A stretch of 64,000 bases of DNA from Mucilaginibacter oryzae (GCF_003148845.1 NZ_QGHA01000005.1:62001-126000), one strand, 5' to 3'; positions 28,284 through 38,370 are shown, counted from the stretch's first letter. Program-made: numbers and translations. Notes: generated by a model not told the origin, from the sequence alone.

Positions 28284-29528
28284 TTATTCCGGGCTACCGT
28301 AAAGTGAAACTTCCATAATGTGTGCTATATCGCCGTTTTCCCAGGTTTGGGCCACCCCTATCCTTATAAAATGAACCGGCGGCGTATTTAACGAAAAATT
28401 GAAATTGACCCCGGCCAGCACAAAGGCGTTATCGGCCGCGTTATGATTTTCGGGCGATAAGCCGGATGGCGGATTTGGATAAGTGAAATTGCCCAGATTT
28501 ATCCAGTCGCCCACTTTGGTGCCAACCGGCGAGGTTACCGGCAGCTTCGCATCTTTAGGTGAAGCAACGTTGGAGCCCCACATGGTAAAGTAACGCGGGT
28601 TACCATGCCCGAAAGCATATTTGTTGCCGCCGCCATCATCATCAGGTCGCTCCCACATCACAAAACGGCTCAGTTTATACGTTTTCCCAACGTTAAATGA
28701 ACATACAAAAGGTGGCTTGTTGCCGGGCTGCGTATGCCAGCCGGCAGATGAACCATCGGTATGGCCGTCCCATAAATTCGGTAGTTCCCAGCCGTAGCCG
28801 ATCTCGGTGTCTGAAGCCAGCTTATACGGACTGAAAATATTTTTGTCCAACATTTCTTCAAACAGCGGCGATACTGCCTGTTTCAGCGTATCCGAAATGT
28901 TGCCGTATTTATCCGTTACATATACCCCAAATTGCCTTTTCGCGGTATTCATACCACGTACCGAGTAATCTATGGTGTCAGTATTGGTATAATGCTGATC
29001 AAGGATCAACATTTTTTGGGTAAGCGAATCGTACTTAGTAACAATAATGCCTACCCCTTTTTTCAGTTTGTTTAAGGCTGTGATATGCACCCCGCCAAAA
29101 TCCGGTTCGATGGTGGCGGTATTACTTACCAGCGTATACACCGGTGTTTTAGGGTGTACCGTAACCGTAACCGGATCAGACATTACATCAGACCGGCTAA
29201 CCGTATATAGCTGCACTTTATACTCCTGCGCTTTGGCAAAACCATCCACATTAAGGGTATCCGAAAAATAGGATGCCTTCACCTCGCGCGGCACGCCATC
29301 TCTGATCTGGTACTTAGCCAGCACGTACAGCACATTGCTTGAGTTAGGAAGTTTATAACTGATGTTCGATCCGCCGTTATAATCCGTTACGCTTATATTG
29401 GTAACCACGCCCGGCTTTGTTTTATCGGTAGACAGAGGTTCGTTGTAGCCATCGTTCCGCTTGCACGAAACGGCACCCATCACCGCCAAACTGAGCAGCA
29501 GCAATAAGTGGTTTTTAATATCTTTCAT
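28284..29528 (-). CDS. Surface lipoprotein, DUF4959/DUF5126/DUF5000 family
   Basis: The 414-residue lipoprotein (LLLLSLAVMGAVSC, Cys ~22) has a DUF4959-like first part (KPGVVTNISVTDYNGGSNIS), a DUF5126-like middle (PVYTLVSNTATIEPDFGGVH ... RQFGVYVTDKYGNISDT) and a C-terminal discoidin-type domain (LWDGHTDGSSAGWHTQ ... VGKTYKLSRFVMWER). The start is ATG 29526-29528; the codon before it, GTG, is less likely. It follows susD after 30 bp and acts as an extra surface glycan-binding subunit of the SusCD complex. Confidence 0.88.
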   Translation of the reverse strand: MKDIKNHLLLLLSLAVMGAVSCKRNDGYNEPLSTDKTKPGVVTNISVTDYNGGSNISYKLPNSSNVLYVLAKYQIRDGVPREVKASYFSDTLNVDGFAKAQEYKVQLYTVSRSDVMSDPVTVTVHPKTPVYTLVSNTATIEPDFGGVHITALNKLKKGVGIIVTKYDSLTQKMLILDQHYTNTDTIDYSVRGMNTAKRQFGVYVTDKYGNISDTLKQAVSPLFEEMLDKNIFSPYKLASDTEIGYGWELPNLWDGHTDGSSAGWHTQPGNKPPFVCSFNVGKTYKLSRFVMWERPDDDGGGNKYAFGHGNPRYFTMWGSNVASPKDAKLPVTSPVGTKVGDWINLGNFTYPNPPSGLSPENHNAADNAFVLAGVNFNFSLNTPPVHFIRIGVAQTWENGDIAHIMEVSLYGSPE

Positions 29529-29558
29529 CACTAATTAATTGTTATCAGTTATTAATTA

Positions 29559-31472
29559 TTACCAGTTTAAATTTTGCACCAGGTTACCGTCAACAATCAG
29601 GTCGTTATCCTGTATGGGCCACAGGTAATTGCGCGTATTGAAAACAGGGGTAGCCAGCAACCTTGGCCTGTAATAGTTTTCGGGGGTAGTTTCGCGCACA
29701 TTCCAGCCTTGCAAAGGTTTGCTCATCACACCTTGTAACTCTTTCCAGCGGCGTAAATCGTAGCCGGGTATGCATTCAAAGGCAAGCTCAATACGGCGCT
29801 CCTGGTGAATAATCTGGCGCATGCCCTCTTTGGTGGCAAACTTATTGGGGTTCGACGAAAAGTTAGTCCACGATTCAACCACACCTTTAAGCCCGGCCCT
29901 CGCGCGCACCTTGTCAACATATTGCGCCGCTTCGGTGTATGGTTTTCCCTGTTCATTTAATGCCTCCGCATACAACAGGTAAATATCGGCCAGCCTGATC
30001 AGTGGCAGGTGATATGGAACACTACTGTAACCATCATCATAAACCGACAGGTAGTTAACCAGCTTTTTAGGCCAGTAGCCGGATACGTTCACACGCACAT
30101 TATCTTTAGGCCCCGCTAACGATTCCGGTCCGCGCCCGCGCAATACGTAAGCGTTATCTGGGTCGCCTACACCATTGCCAAACCATACGCCGCCATCAAA
30201 ACCCAGATCGGCATAAAAACGGGGCTCGCGGTTAAAGTGCGCTTTTACGGTTTGGTAATCAACACCTATATAGCTTTTGTTAGCGTCGTCGCCGGTGCGG
30301 AAACCGTAGCGGCCATTATAATCCCATGTTTTATCTTCGTTGATGGGCACTCCGTTTGAGGTATAAAATAACTCCTGCTCAGAAATAGGAACCGCGAAAG
30401 TACCGGCGCAAATAATATTGGAGGCCGATTTTTGCGTTAACCTCGGGAAGCAATACTCCTCATCAGAAAATGCTGTAGCGTTGGCCCAGATCAATTCGGT
30501 ATTGGTTTCCCATTTCGCGGTTACCGCTGTTTGAGTAGCTAACACTGTTGTAAGAGTATCGTTCAAATTATCAATACCTGCTTCGGGCGTATAGGTATGC
30601 AATTTCAGCCCGCTTTTTTCGCTTAGTGTTATAGCTGCAAGGCAGGCTGCGGATGCTTTATCCCACTTAGCGGCATCGAAGGTTGAATTGAACAAAGCTT
30701 CGCCATCCTTATTTTTAATTCCCGCATAATCAGGGTTGCCGTTAAACAAGGGGCTTGCCGCCGTAGCCAGGATCTGTGCCTTTAAGCTTAGCGTAATTAC
30801 CGAGGTAATCCTTCCCAACTCTTTAGCGGTATTTTCAATCACCGGGGGCAGATCGGGCGCCGCTTCATCAAGTAGCCTCACCATATAATTCACTACCGTA
30901 TCAACCGGGCGGCGTTTTATTTTTGTTGCCGGGATAGGGCTGTTAATATCAAGGTTTTTATCAACTATCGGGATGGGTCCGTAAAGCCTGAACAGGTAAA
31001 AATGATAGTATGCCTTTAAAAATTTAGTTTCCGCTATCCATCTTTTCCTTTCGGATGGGCTTAAATCAACCGGCTTATCCACGTTTTCCAGCATGATATT
31101 GCAGCGCCTGATGGCCTGCCAAAGGTCCTGGCCACCATTATTGCCGTCCCAGTAATTAAGGGCAGGGTTGCCGCTGGTTTGCAGGCCCCTCAGGATGTTG
31201 AAACCAGCAAGGTCCATATAGGTATTATCCGACAGGTTGTTGGGGAATACAATTTCACCCGAGGTGGTGAAGCCTGCGTCGTAGTGTACATTCTGCATTT
31301 TTTGCAGGGTTGAGTAGCAGGTAAAGAGATAGTTCTCGGCTTCATTCCTGTTCCGGAAAGCGTAATCTATTGTGCCCACGCCATCCGGCGTAACATCAAG
31401 GTATTTTTTACAAGACGACACCGCGCAGACCGCCAAAAGTGCCATCCATATATATTTATGTATTGATTTCAT
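29559..31472 (-). CDS. SusD/RagB-family surface lipoprotein
   Basis: The 637-residue lipoprotein (IWMALLAVCAVSSC, Cys ~21) has the SusD start KKYLDVTPDGVGTIDYAF and TPR-type helices (RRKRWIAETKFLKAYYHFYL-like segment, LADIYLLYAEALNEQGKP, IIHQERRIELAFE). It is 18 bp downstream of its SusC partner. Together with it and the two F5/8-like lipoproteins it forms a surface complex for oligosaccharide or glycopeptide capture. Confidence 0.95.
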   Translation of the reverse strand: MKSIHKYIWMALLAVCAVSSCKKYLDVTPDGVGTIDYAFRNRNEAENYLFTCYSTLQKMQNVHYDAGFTTSGEIVFPNNLSDNTYMDLAGFNILRGLQTSGNPALNYWDGNNGGQDLWQAIRRCNIMLENVDKPVDLSPSERKRWIAETKFLKAYYHFYLFRLYGPIPIVDKNLDINSPIPATKIKRRPVDTVVNYMVRLLDEAAPDLPPVIENTAKELGRITSVITLSLKAQILATAASPLFNGNPDYAGIKNKDGEALFNSTFDAAKWDKASAACLAAITLSEKSGLKLHTYTPEAGIDNLNDTLTTVLATQTAVTAKWETNTELIWANATAFSDEEYCFPRLTQKSASNIICAGTFAVPISEQELFYTSNGVPINEDKTWDYNGRYGFRTGDDANKSYIGVDYQTVKAHFNREPRFYADLGFDGGVWFGNGVGDPDNAYVLRGRGPESLAGPKDNVRVNVSGYWPKKLVNYLSVYDDGYSSVPYHLPLIRLADIYLLYAEALNEQGKPYTEAAQYVDKVRARAGLKGVVESWTNFSSNPNKFATKEGMRQIIHQERRIELAFECIPGYDLRRWKELQGVMSKPLQGWNVRETTPENYYRPRLLATPVFNTRNYLWPIQDNDLIVDGNLVQNLNW

Positions 31473-31490
31473 GTTGATGATCTGTTATGG

Positions 31491-34400
31491 TTATAAGTTG
31501 ACAGAAAGGCCCAGGTTGTAAACCTTTTGTACCGGGTAAGCAAACGCGTTACCGCCCTGCTCCGGATCCCAGAGTTTAAAGGGGCTCCAGGTAATCAGGT
31601 TAAGGCCGTTAAAATAGATCCGCGCCCCCCTTACTCCTAACCTTTTGATAAGCTGTTTGGACAAGGAATATCCAAACTCTACCGATTTGAGCCTTAGGAA
31701 ACTGCCATCGCGCAGCCACCATGTGCTCGACTGGCGGTTGTTGGTGATGATATCTCCATCAGTGCCCAATCGCGGGTACATGGCATACAGATTCTGATTA
31801 TCTTCCGACCAATGGTTGTCGGCGAAAGCCTGCAATAGTTGCGTATTACCATTAAAATGACTATCGGCACTTTTGATAAACGGCGATGTGGTAGACGGAT
31901 CAATAGTGAAAGATACCCTTGCCCGGCCCTGGAAGAAGGTTGAAAGATCGAAATTTTTCCAGGCAGTTGTAAAGCCGAAGCCATACACTATTTCGGGAAC
32001 AGTTGGGTAACCGAAGTAGGTTTGATCGGCAGCGTCAATTTTGCCGTCACCGTTTAAGTCGCGGTATTTGATATCGCCGCCCAGGGGTGCAGGCCCCTTC
32101 GAACTAAAAATTTGCGTCGGCGAGTTTGCGGCCTCGCTGTCGTCAACAAAAAGCCGCTCGGCAAGGTAACCGCTATTGCGGTAAAGCGGCTGGCCGATAA
32201 TGCTGCGGTAAGCCTCTTTATAACCCGGCTGCGCGTATTCGAGAAATTTATTGGTTGCAAAAGTAAAGTTACCCCTCGCGGTGATGGACAGATCTTTTGA
32301 TATACGCTGCGTGCCATCCAATGATATATCTATACCTTTTGATTGTACTTTACCCACGTTAGCCGCCACATCGGCCTCTAAACCCATAGTTGCCGGGATA
32401 TTGTCGTTACCCAGCGTTTGTAAAATATCGTATTTGTTATTGCGGTAAACCTCCACAATAAGGTTAATCTGCTTAAGCATAGTAAGCTCGAGGCCAAGGT
32501 TTAACTGCTTTGAGGTTTCCCAGGTGATGGCATCGTTTTCATAATTGTTGATCTTAACCCCCGGACGGCTATAGCCTGATGTACCGAACGTAGCAGAGTT
32601 ACCGGCGCTGCCATCGCTGCTACTGGCCATGTTAACATCCGACAGGTAATAAAAACGCTGACCGCTGATGGCATCGTTACCCACAGTACCATAACTGGCA
32701 CGGAGCTTAACCCTGTCGAAAATATTATACAGCTTGCCCCAGAATTTCTCGTCGGATATGATCCACGAGCCGCCGATAGTTGGGAAAAAACCGTATCGGT
32801 GGTTTGCCGAAAAACGCTCGGAACCATTATAGCCAAAGTTGCCGTTAATATAATACCGGCCTTTATATCCGTAGGCCACATTACCCGCTAAAGTTAAGTT
32901 ACGGTAAGGCAGCGCATCAAACAAGGTGGCGGCGTTGCCATTGGTAGTCTGTTCGCGGTTAATTACTACGGTAGCCTGAACACTGTGGTTTTTAGCAAAA
33001 GTGTGCTGATAATCTAAATTACCCTGAAACTGCAGGTAGGTATTCAGCGTACTGCCGCCGGGTCTGTAGCCTAAATACTCCTGCGCCTGCCCTGGCTGCG
33101 GGTTTAACCATTGCAACACGTATTTATTGGTTTGGGGGTTGTAATTGGTAGCCGTATAATAAAAAGGTGAATAAGCCCTTAAAGACTCAAACCTTGAATA
33201 TCTGTTAGTACTGAACATCCCGCGAAAGTTAAGCCCGGTAACTAAAAAATCGAGGTTTTGGTTCAGCTCCAGCTGCGCCTGCATTCTTGATTCGGAGAAG
33301 TTTTTATGCCCCATTAACAGCTGCGCATAAGGGTTTATATAAGATAATGAACCGTTTGACGATGCTTTATTACCAAATAAAATGTGCTTGGTAAGCAGGT
33401 TAGCATCATCTGGCGGGTAATAAGCCGGGAAATCAACCGGGCTGGTATGCAGCGCATAATTATACATATCGGTCGAGAATCCGCCGTCGGCACTTAGCGG
33501 ACCGTTGTATTCGTTAAAATTGCCCCACAGGCGCACTACCAGTTCGGTTTTGCTGCTAACGTTAATGTTAACGTTAGAGCGGAGCTGGTAATTTTGAAAC
33601 TTAACGTTGTTGTTGTTATTGTTTCGTACGTCGGTACGTAAAATACCGTTATCGCCGCTATACGATGAAGCTACGTAATAGCGCGCTACGCCCCCGCCAC
33701 CAGAAATACTCATATCGGCCCTTTGCGTACTGGTACGCTTTTTAAACAACATGTCCAGCCAGTTCACCGCCGGGTACACATATTGGTTGCTTCCGGGGGC
33801 TTTGGCTATGGTAGCCTGCGTGTTGAGGATCTGGTTTTGGCTGTAAGGCTGCGGATCGAGCGGGAAACGGGTTGTTGTGGCCTCGTTAAAAAGCTTCATG
33901 TAAGTGATAGGATCGGCTATATCAAGCGTTTTGATAGATTGTGAGCTTGAATTTTCAAGCCGCGCGTTGATCTGCGCTTTCCCTGCCTTACCTTCTTTTG
34001 TTTTTACCAGGATAACACCGTTACCCCCACGCGCACCATATAAGGCGGTAGCGCTTGCATCCTTTAATATCGAAAAGCTTTCAATGTCGTCCACATTCAG
34101 CCTTGCCAGATCGCTGGTAGAAAGTTCAACGTTATCTATCAATATCAGCGGGTTTTGTTTGTAACCAAAGGTTGTAACGCCGCGGATAAAGAAGTTGGAA
34201 TTATCCAGGCCTGGCTGCCCGCTTGGTTGAAAAGCGATGATCCCCGCAGCCTGCCCGGCCAGCGCGTTGGTGAGGTTACTTGCCGGTGTGCGGAGCGCGC
34301 CCGGTTTGATGGTGGTTACCGAGCCCACTACAGATTCGCGGGTTTGCTTACGGCTGTAGGCGGTAACCACCACATCATCAAACTGGCTTTTGGTAAGGTT

Positions 34401-34766
34401 TAGGATAATTTTTAAATACTTCTGATCGGCAGATACGGTTACTTTTTGTTCCTGGTAACCTACATAGGTTATTCTTAATATGGTACCGGCTTCAACATCT
34501 AAAATAAATTTACCATTGGCGTCGGTGGCGGTACTGTTGCCTTTTACATTTACAGGCACAATATTGGCGCCGATAACAGCCACGCCCGATGTATCTGTGA
34601 CGATGCCCGTAATGGTAAATTTGTTTTTGCCTTTTACCTGCGCGGAAGCATGCTGTGCAAACAGGCAACAAAAAAAGGCAAGCGCCGCCAGCAAAATAAC
34701 AGGGCGCGAATAGTTAGGGATTTTAAGCACCCAGATCCGCTTTAATAAATTGTAAAATTTTAGCAT
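31491..34766 (-). CDS. SusC-type TonB-dependent receptor (no STN domain)
   Basis: The 1091-residue outer-membrane transporter has an N-terminal signal (~21-43, VILLAALAFFCCLFAQHASA), a carboxypeptidase-like beta domain (TITGIVTDTSGVAVIGANIV), a plug (DDVVVTAYSRKQTRESVVGS ... FFIRGVTTFG ... ILKDASATALYGARGGNGVI) and a barrel ending VYNLGLSVNL. There is no STN domain, so it does not use FecR signalling. It is the first gene of a five-gene leftward operon (SusC, SusD, DUF4959, DUF4998, protease). Confidence 0.95.
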   Translation of the reverse strand: MLKFYNLLKRIWVLKIPNYSRPVILLAALAFFCCLFAQHASAQVKGKNKFTITGIVTDTSGVAVIGANIVPVNVKGNSTATDANGKFILDVEAGTILRITYVGYQEQKVTVSADQKYLKIILNLTKSQFDDVVVTAYSRKQTRESVVGSVTTIKPGALRTPASNLTNALAGQAAGIIAFQPSGQPGLDNSNFFIRGVTTFGYKQNPLILIDNVELSTSDLARLNVDDIESFSILKDASATALYGARGGNGVILVKTKEGKAGKAQINARLENSSSQSIKTLDIADPITYMKLFNEATTTRFPLDPQPYSQNQILNTQATIAKAPGSNQYVYPAVNWLDMLFKKRTSTQRADMSISGGGGVARYYVASSYSGDNGILRTDVRNNNNNNVKFQNYQLRSNVNINVSSKTELVVRLWGNFNEYNGPLSADGGFSTDMYNYALHTSPVDFPAYYPPDDANLLTKHILFGNKASSNGSLSYINPYAQLLMGHKNFSESRMQAQLELNQNLDFLVTGLNFRGMFSTNRYSRFESLRAYSPFYYTATNYNPQTNKYVLQWLNPQPGQAQEYLGYRPGGSTLNTYLQFQGNLDYQHTFAKNHSVQATVVINREQTTNGNAATLFDALPYRNLTLAGNVAYGYKGRYYINGNFGYNGSERFSANHRYGFFPTIGGSWIISDEKFWGKLYNIFDRVKLRASYGTVGNDAISGQRFYYLSDVNMASSSDGSAGNSATFGTSGYSRPGVKINNYENDAITWETSKQLNLGLELTMLKQINLIVEVYRNNKYDILQTLGNDNIPATMGLEADVAANVGKVQSKGIDISLDGTQRISKDLSITARGNFTFATNKFLEYAQPGYKEAYRSIIGQPLYRNSGYLAERLFVDDSEAANSPTQIFSSKGPAPLGGDIKYRDLNGDGKIDAADQTYFGYPTVPEIVYGFGFTTAWKNFDLSTFFQGRARVSFTIDPSTTSPFIKSADSHFNGNTQLLQAFADNHWSEDNQNLYAMYPRLGTDGDIITNNRQSSTWWLRDGSFLRLKSVEFGYSLSKQLIKRLGVRGARIYFNGLNLITWSPFKLWDPEQGGNAFAYPVQKVYNLGLSVNL

Positions 34767-34934
34767 AGATCGTCAATAGATTGGTTGTTAATGATTTTCA
34801 GATTGCAAAATCCTACTTTAAGCGCTGCCGATAATTTATTGGATTATCATTATGCTCTGTTTAATTACCATTTGTTTATGATGAGTTAATACATGATGCA
34901 AGGGCACAACAACGGGATGTGCGGCAAGAAGAAA

Positions 34935-34966
34935 TAAAAAGAGCCCCGGAGGCAAATCCGGAGCCT
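34935..34966 (-). terminator. Terminator after the fucosidase gene
   Basis: On the minus strand GGCTCCGGA pairs with TCCGGGGCT (two G-U pairs) and is followed by CTTTTTATTTC. It lies 32-60 bp past the stop at 34998 and separates the fucosidase/metallopeptidase unit from the SusCD operon. Confidence 0.7.
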
Positions 34967-34997
34967 GATAATAGATGTATTCTTTTTCGATAAAATA

Positions 34998-36782
34998 TCA
35001 AGGCGTAAGTATCACCCTGCGTACATTGACAGGCTGCCAGTTACCCGGATCGGGGGCTAAAGTAAACGTAACCGGCCCTGCGTTGGCTATCTTAAGGTTG
35101 CCTATTGTCACCAGCTTATAGCTACTATATCCGCCGGTTGTGGTTAATGTTTTTTGCACTGCCGCTCCGTTAACCGAGGCCACCATAACCGTACTTTCGG
35201 CTTCGGTGGCAATTACGGCCTGCACTTTGTAAATACCCGGAATTTTAACCGTTATTTTCCAGCTCGCATAAGCCTGCGGGTTTGTCCAGTAGCCAAGATT
35301 GGGGTTGTCTTCATTTTCTACATGAATTTCATCGCCGCCATTGGGGTTATGCAGATCGGCAGCGGCGGCTAATAATACAAACGACCCATTGGTTTCCGGG
35401 CCTTGTTCGTAAGCAGCAACCTGTAATTTGCCCTTAACTATCATTTTTATAACGCTTGATATATTGTCAACCGGCTCAACGGGGATATCGAGGTTGATAC
35501 CCGTATCATCATTATCCCCCTTAACCGCTTTGCCGTTCGCAAGCATCGAAGCAGAAAGCAATTGATTTTGAACACCCGGCACATGTAGTTTTTCGCCGCC
35601 GGGCCAGTTATAAATGTGCAGGTAAATATTGGTATTTCCGTCTGCCGTAAGTTTGGTGGTAGCGTTACCCCATGGCGTAAATTTAAATGGACTTGCATAG
35701 GTTTCATAAATCGACTCGCTGTTAAGCCGCATCCAGCCGGCAAGGTCTTTCAGGATGCTCACCTCCGGCTGCGGAATTTTGCCGGTAGCGTCGGGCCCGA
35801 CATTCAACAAATAATTACCGCCCAGCGACGCCACTTTGATCAGGTTGCGGATAATGGTTGAACTCGATTTAAAATTTTTATCGTTTTTAGTATAGCCCCA
35901 GCTATCATTCATCGTCATGCACGATTCCCATGCCCTGCCGTTACTGCTCGCCGAAATGGTTTGCTCAGGTGTGTCAAAATCGCCGCCTGTCCAGTTTTCG
36001 TTAAGCCTGTTATTGGTTAGCGTTTTGGGTTGAAGAGCCAGCACCGGTGAAAATTTTGCTGCACGGGCGGCAGTCATTTCATCGGGGATGTCCCACCATA
36101 TCTCCAGTACATCGCCGTAGTTGCTTAAAAGCTCGCGCACCTGCGGTATGGCAACCTTATCAATATAATCATCCATGCTGCCTGCCTGGGCCGCATCCCA
36201 AAATCCGTCGTGCGCAGCTCCTTTGTTAACCCAATCATTAGCCTGCGAATAATAGATGCCTATTTTTAAGCCATATTTCCGGCAGGCATCCACCAGCGGC
36301 CGGAGAATATCTTTACCATACGGTGTGGCTTTTACTACGTTCCAGTCGCTGTATTTGGTATCATACATGGCAAAGCCATCGTGGTGTTTGGCCGTGAATA
36401 CAATGTATTTCATGCCGGCATCTTTGGCCAGTTGTACCCACACTTCGGGGTTATAGGCGGTTGGGTTAAACTGTTTGGCAAACTCCTTATAGCTGGCCAC
36501 CGGGATGCGAAGGTTATGCATCATCCACTCGGCCGAGCCATAGTGACCCGAAGCAGGATCAGCAATATCCACCCCGTTATAAATACCGGCCGGTACCGAG
36601 TAAACGCCCCAGTGAATAAACATGCCAAATTTGGCCTTTTGCCACCACGAGGTTCTGGAAGTATCAATAATGCCGGTAACCGGTGGCGTAACCACCGTTG
36701 CTGGCCCCGTATCTTTTACGTTTTGTTTTTTGCAGGCCATAAGGCTAAGCCCCAGCGCAATGCAGGTAATAAATCTTTTCAT
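34998..36782 (-). CDS. GH29 alpha-L-fucosidase with C-terminal carbohydrate-binding-like domain
   Basis: The 594-residue lipoprotein (ALGLSLMAC, Cys17) starts at ATG 36780-36782. The GH29 catalytic barrel spans ~45-390: WWQKAKFGMFIHWGVYSVPA, HHDGFAMYDT, GIYYSQANDW and GDVLEIWWD with the likely nucleophile Asp231. A beta-rich module follows (~390-470), then a domain (~490-594, GDEIHVENEDNPNLGYW) like those that bind sugars. It removes terminal alpha-L-fucose from glycoprotein or arabinogalactan chains. It is 34 bp after the HEXXH metallopeptidase gene, so the two are co-transcribed. Confidence 0.88.
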   Translation of the reverse strand: MKRFITCIALGLSLMACKKQNVKDTGPATVVTPPVTGIIDTSRTSWWQKAKFGMFIHWGVYSVPAGIYNGVDIADPASGHYGSAEWMMHNLRIPVASYKEFAKQFNPTAYNPEVWVQLAKDAGMKYIVFTAKHHDGFAMYDTKYSDWNVVKATPYGKDILRPLVDACRKYGLKIGIYYSQANDWVNKGAAHDGFWDAAQAGSMDDYIDKVAIPQVRELLSNYGDVLEIWWDIPDEMTAARAAKFSPVLALQPKTLTNNRLNENWTGGDFDTPEQTISASSNGRAWESCMTMNDSWGYTKNDKNFKSSSTIIRNLIKVASLGGNYLLNVGPDATGKIPQPEVSILKDLAGWMRLNSESIYETYASPFKFTPWGNATTKLTADGNTNIYLHIYNWPGGEKLHVPGVQNQLLSASMLANGKAVKGDNDDTGINLDIPVEPVDNISSVIKMIVKGKLQVAAYEQGPETNGSFVLLAAAADLHNPNGGDEIHVENEDNPNLGYWTNPQAYASWKITVKIPGIYKVQAVIATEAESTVMVASVNGAAVQKTLTTTGGYSSYKLVTIGNLKIANAGPVTFTLAPDPGNWQPVNVRRVILTP

Positions 36783-36816
36783 CAGTATCAAAAAATCTTG
36801 TGAATTAAAAATGAGA

Positions 36817-37770
36817 TCAATAAGGATATTTTACACCCTGAAAATCGAGCTGGGCTTGTTTAAGCTGGGCTTCGCTATCGCTGGTCCAGTATTCTTTAAA
36901 GGCTATTTTGGCCTGTTCGCGCAGGTTGGCACCTGCTGCGCCGCTAAAAAAGTGCACAAACTCGCCAAGGTTCAGGTCGTCAGTCCTGTCCATCGGTACG
37001 TTATCGGCTATTTGTTTAAAATAGCGCGCCAATACGGGGCCCTTGCCGTACTTAATGTAAATGGGGTAAAACCAATCCACAAAAAAGTTAACACCCGGAT
37101 ACCGTACACCCGGGTAGTTATAATTATCCGTTTGCGAAGGATCGTTCATCTGGGCGTAAACCGCATCGGCTTCTGATTTGTAGCCCGAGTTAAGCAGCAC
37201 ATCATAAATAAATATCTCGGCAAATTTGCTATCGCCCCAAATGTTATCGTCCTGCAAATCGTGTGTGCGGCCGTGCGATGAGCTTGCTACGATATGGCCT
37301 ATCTCATGTATCGGCAACCTGAGTTTATCGCCTTCTTCTTTATACCAATCAGATAAGCTCTCGCCAACATCAAGCACATTGCGGTAATCATGGCTAACAT
37401 CGTAATAAGGCGCGGGATGGCCCGATCCTTCGTGTTTATTGGCGTGCAATACTACATAAAACCGGCTCGAATCGCCAAAGTTGCCGTAGTTTTGTTTGAT
37501 GTAATGCCAGATGCGGGTATACGCTCCCCGCGGCCAGGTGATGGTAGTATCCATCTCGTTATCGTAATACAAAGCCAAATCGTCATTGTAGTAAACATTG
37601 GTTAACAGGTCATCATGTTCATACCAGTGTTCCAGCCACTTTTTTTGCGGCGCGTTTACGGCAATTGTTTTCACCGTATCGGCAGGTTTTACCGCGGGCT
37701 TGCCATCCTTTTTGCAGGCCGCCGTAAGCAAAACCGAAAATAAGATGCAAATAGTAATTGTTTTTTTCAT
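36817..37770 (-). CDS. Exported lipoprotein with HEXXH zinc-metallopeptidase motif
   Basis: The 317-residue lipoprotein (ILFSVLLTAAC, Cys19) contains LPIHEIGHIVASSS, giving zinc ligands His155 and His159 and catalytic Glu156. A downstream KFAEIF (Glu185) could be the third ligand in gluzincin spacing. Trp/Tyr-rich segments (WLEHWYEHDDLLTNVYYNDD, WPRGAYTRIWHYIKQNYGNF) surround it. I do not recognise the exact family. It is the first gene of a two-gene unit with the GH29 fucosidase, which suggests attack on a fucosylated glycoprotein. Peptidase activity is inferred from the motif only. Confidence 0.65.
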   Translation of the reverse strand: MKKTITICILFSVLLTAACKKDGKPAVKPADTVKTIAVNAPQKKWLEHWYEHDDLLTNVYYNDDLALYYDNEMDTTITWPRGAYTRIWHYIKQNYGNFGDSSRFYVVLHANKHEGSGHPAPYYDVSHDYRNVLDVGESLSDWYKEEGDKLRLPIHEIGHIVASSSHGRTHDLQDDNIWGDSKFAEIFIYDVLLNSGYKSEADAVYAQMNDPSQTDNYNYPGVRYPGVNFFVDWFYPIYIKYGKGPVLARYFKQIADNVPMDRTDDLNLGEFVHFFSGAAGANLREQAKIAFKEYWTSDSEAQLKQAQLDFQGVKYPY

Positions 37771-38014
37771 GCGTGTTTATTGTTGTCAATCATTTAACAG
37801 ATACTTAAAATGGGCATGGTAGCTTTGTATGTTGAGTTACAACCCCATATCTGCAATTTGACATATAAACCGCGCCGGATATTTTACCCGATTACCTTTA
37901 TGGTATTAATAATTAACCGGTTGTAGCATGCCTCAACTAAATTCCGCTAATCGTTAAAAAAAAACATTTAACCAGTTGAACTTTTTTCTGCTGTGCCGCG
38001 CCGAACTTTGGGGT

Positions 38015-38370
38015 ATGAAAAACATAATAGAAAACATCAGGCTTTACGTTGATGCCTGGAACGAAACAACACCAAAAGCGGTTAAAGCTAAATTTAGCGA
38101 GTGCTGCGCGCCGGATATGACTTATACCGATAAAACAACACCTCTTTTTACGGGGATATATAAACTGGTTGATCTTGTAACAGGCTCCTACCAAAAAACA
38201 CCCGGTCGCACATTTTCCTTACTTACCCAACCCGAATACTTTGACGGCCAGGTTTACTACACCTGGGCATTCAGATACCGGGTTTAGACGAAAAGGCAGG
38301 GCATGATTTTATGGAATATGATGAAACCGGTATGATTACCCGCATTGTTGGCTTTTTGCCACCTTCTTAA
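38015..38370 (+). pseudogene. NTF2/SnoaL-like protein, broken by one single-base frameshift
   Basis: From ATG 38015 the frame reads MKNIIENIRLYVDAWNETTP and continues to VYYTWAFRYRV, where it stops at 38285-38287. Shifting by one base at the GGG run near 38265-38267 gives GIQIPGLDEKAGHDFMEYDE and then TGMITRIVGFLPPS to the stop at 38370. One extra G there restores a single ~118-residue protein with the NTF2/SnoaL pattern (conserved W...GHDF.EYDE at the end). The family is small, soluble and of unknown ligand. It may be a real pseudogene or a homopolymer reading error. Confidence 0.7.

Noticed and set aside
36381..37176. Plus-strand ORFs of 140 and 184 codons
   Set aside because: They are shadows of the fucosidase and HEXXH genes on the other strand.
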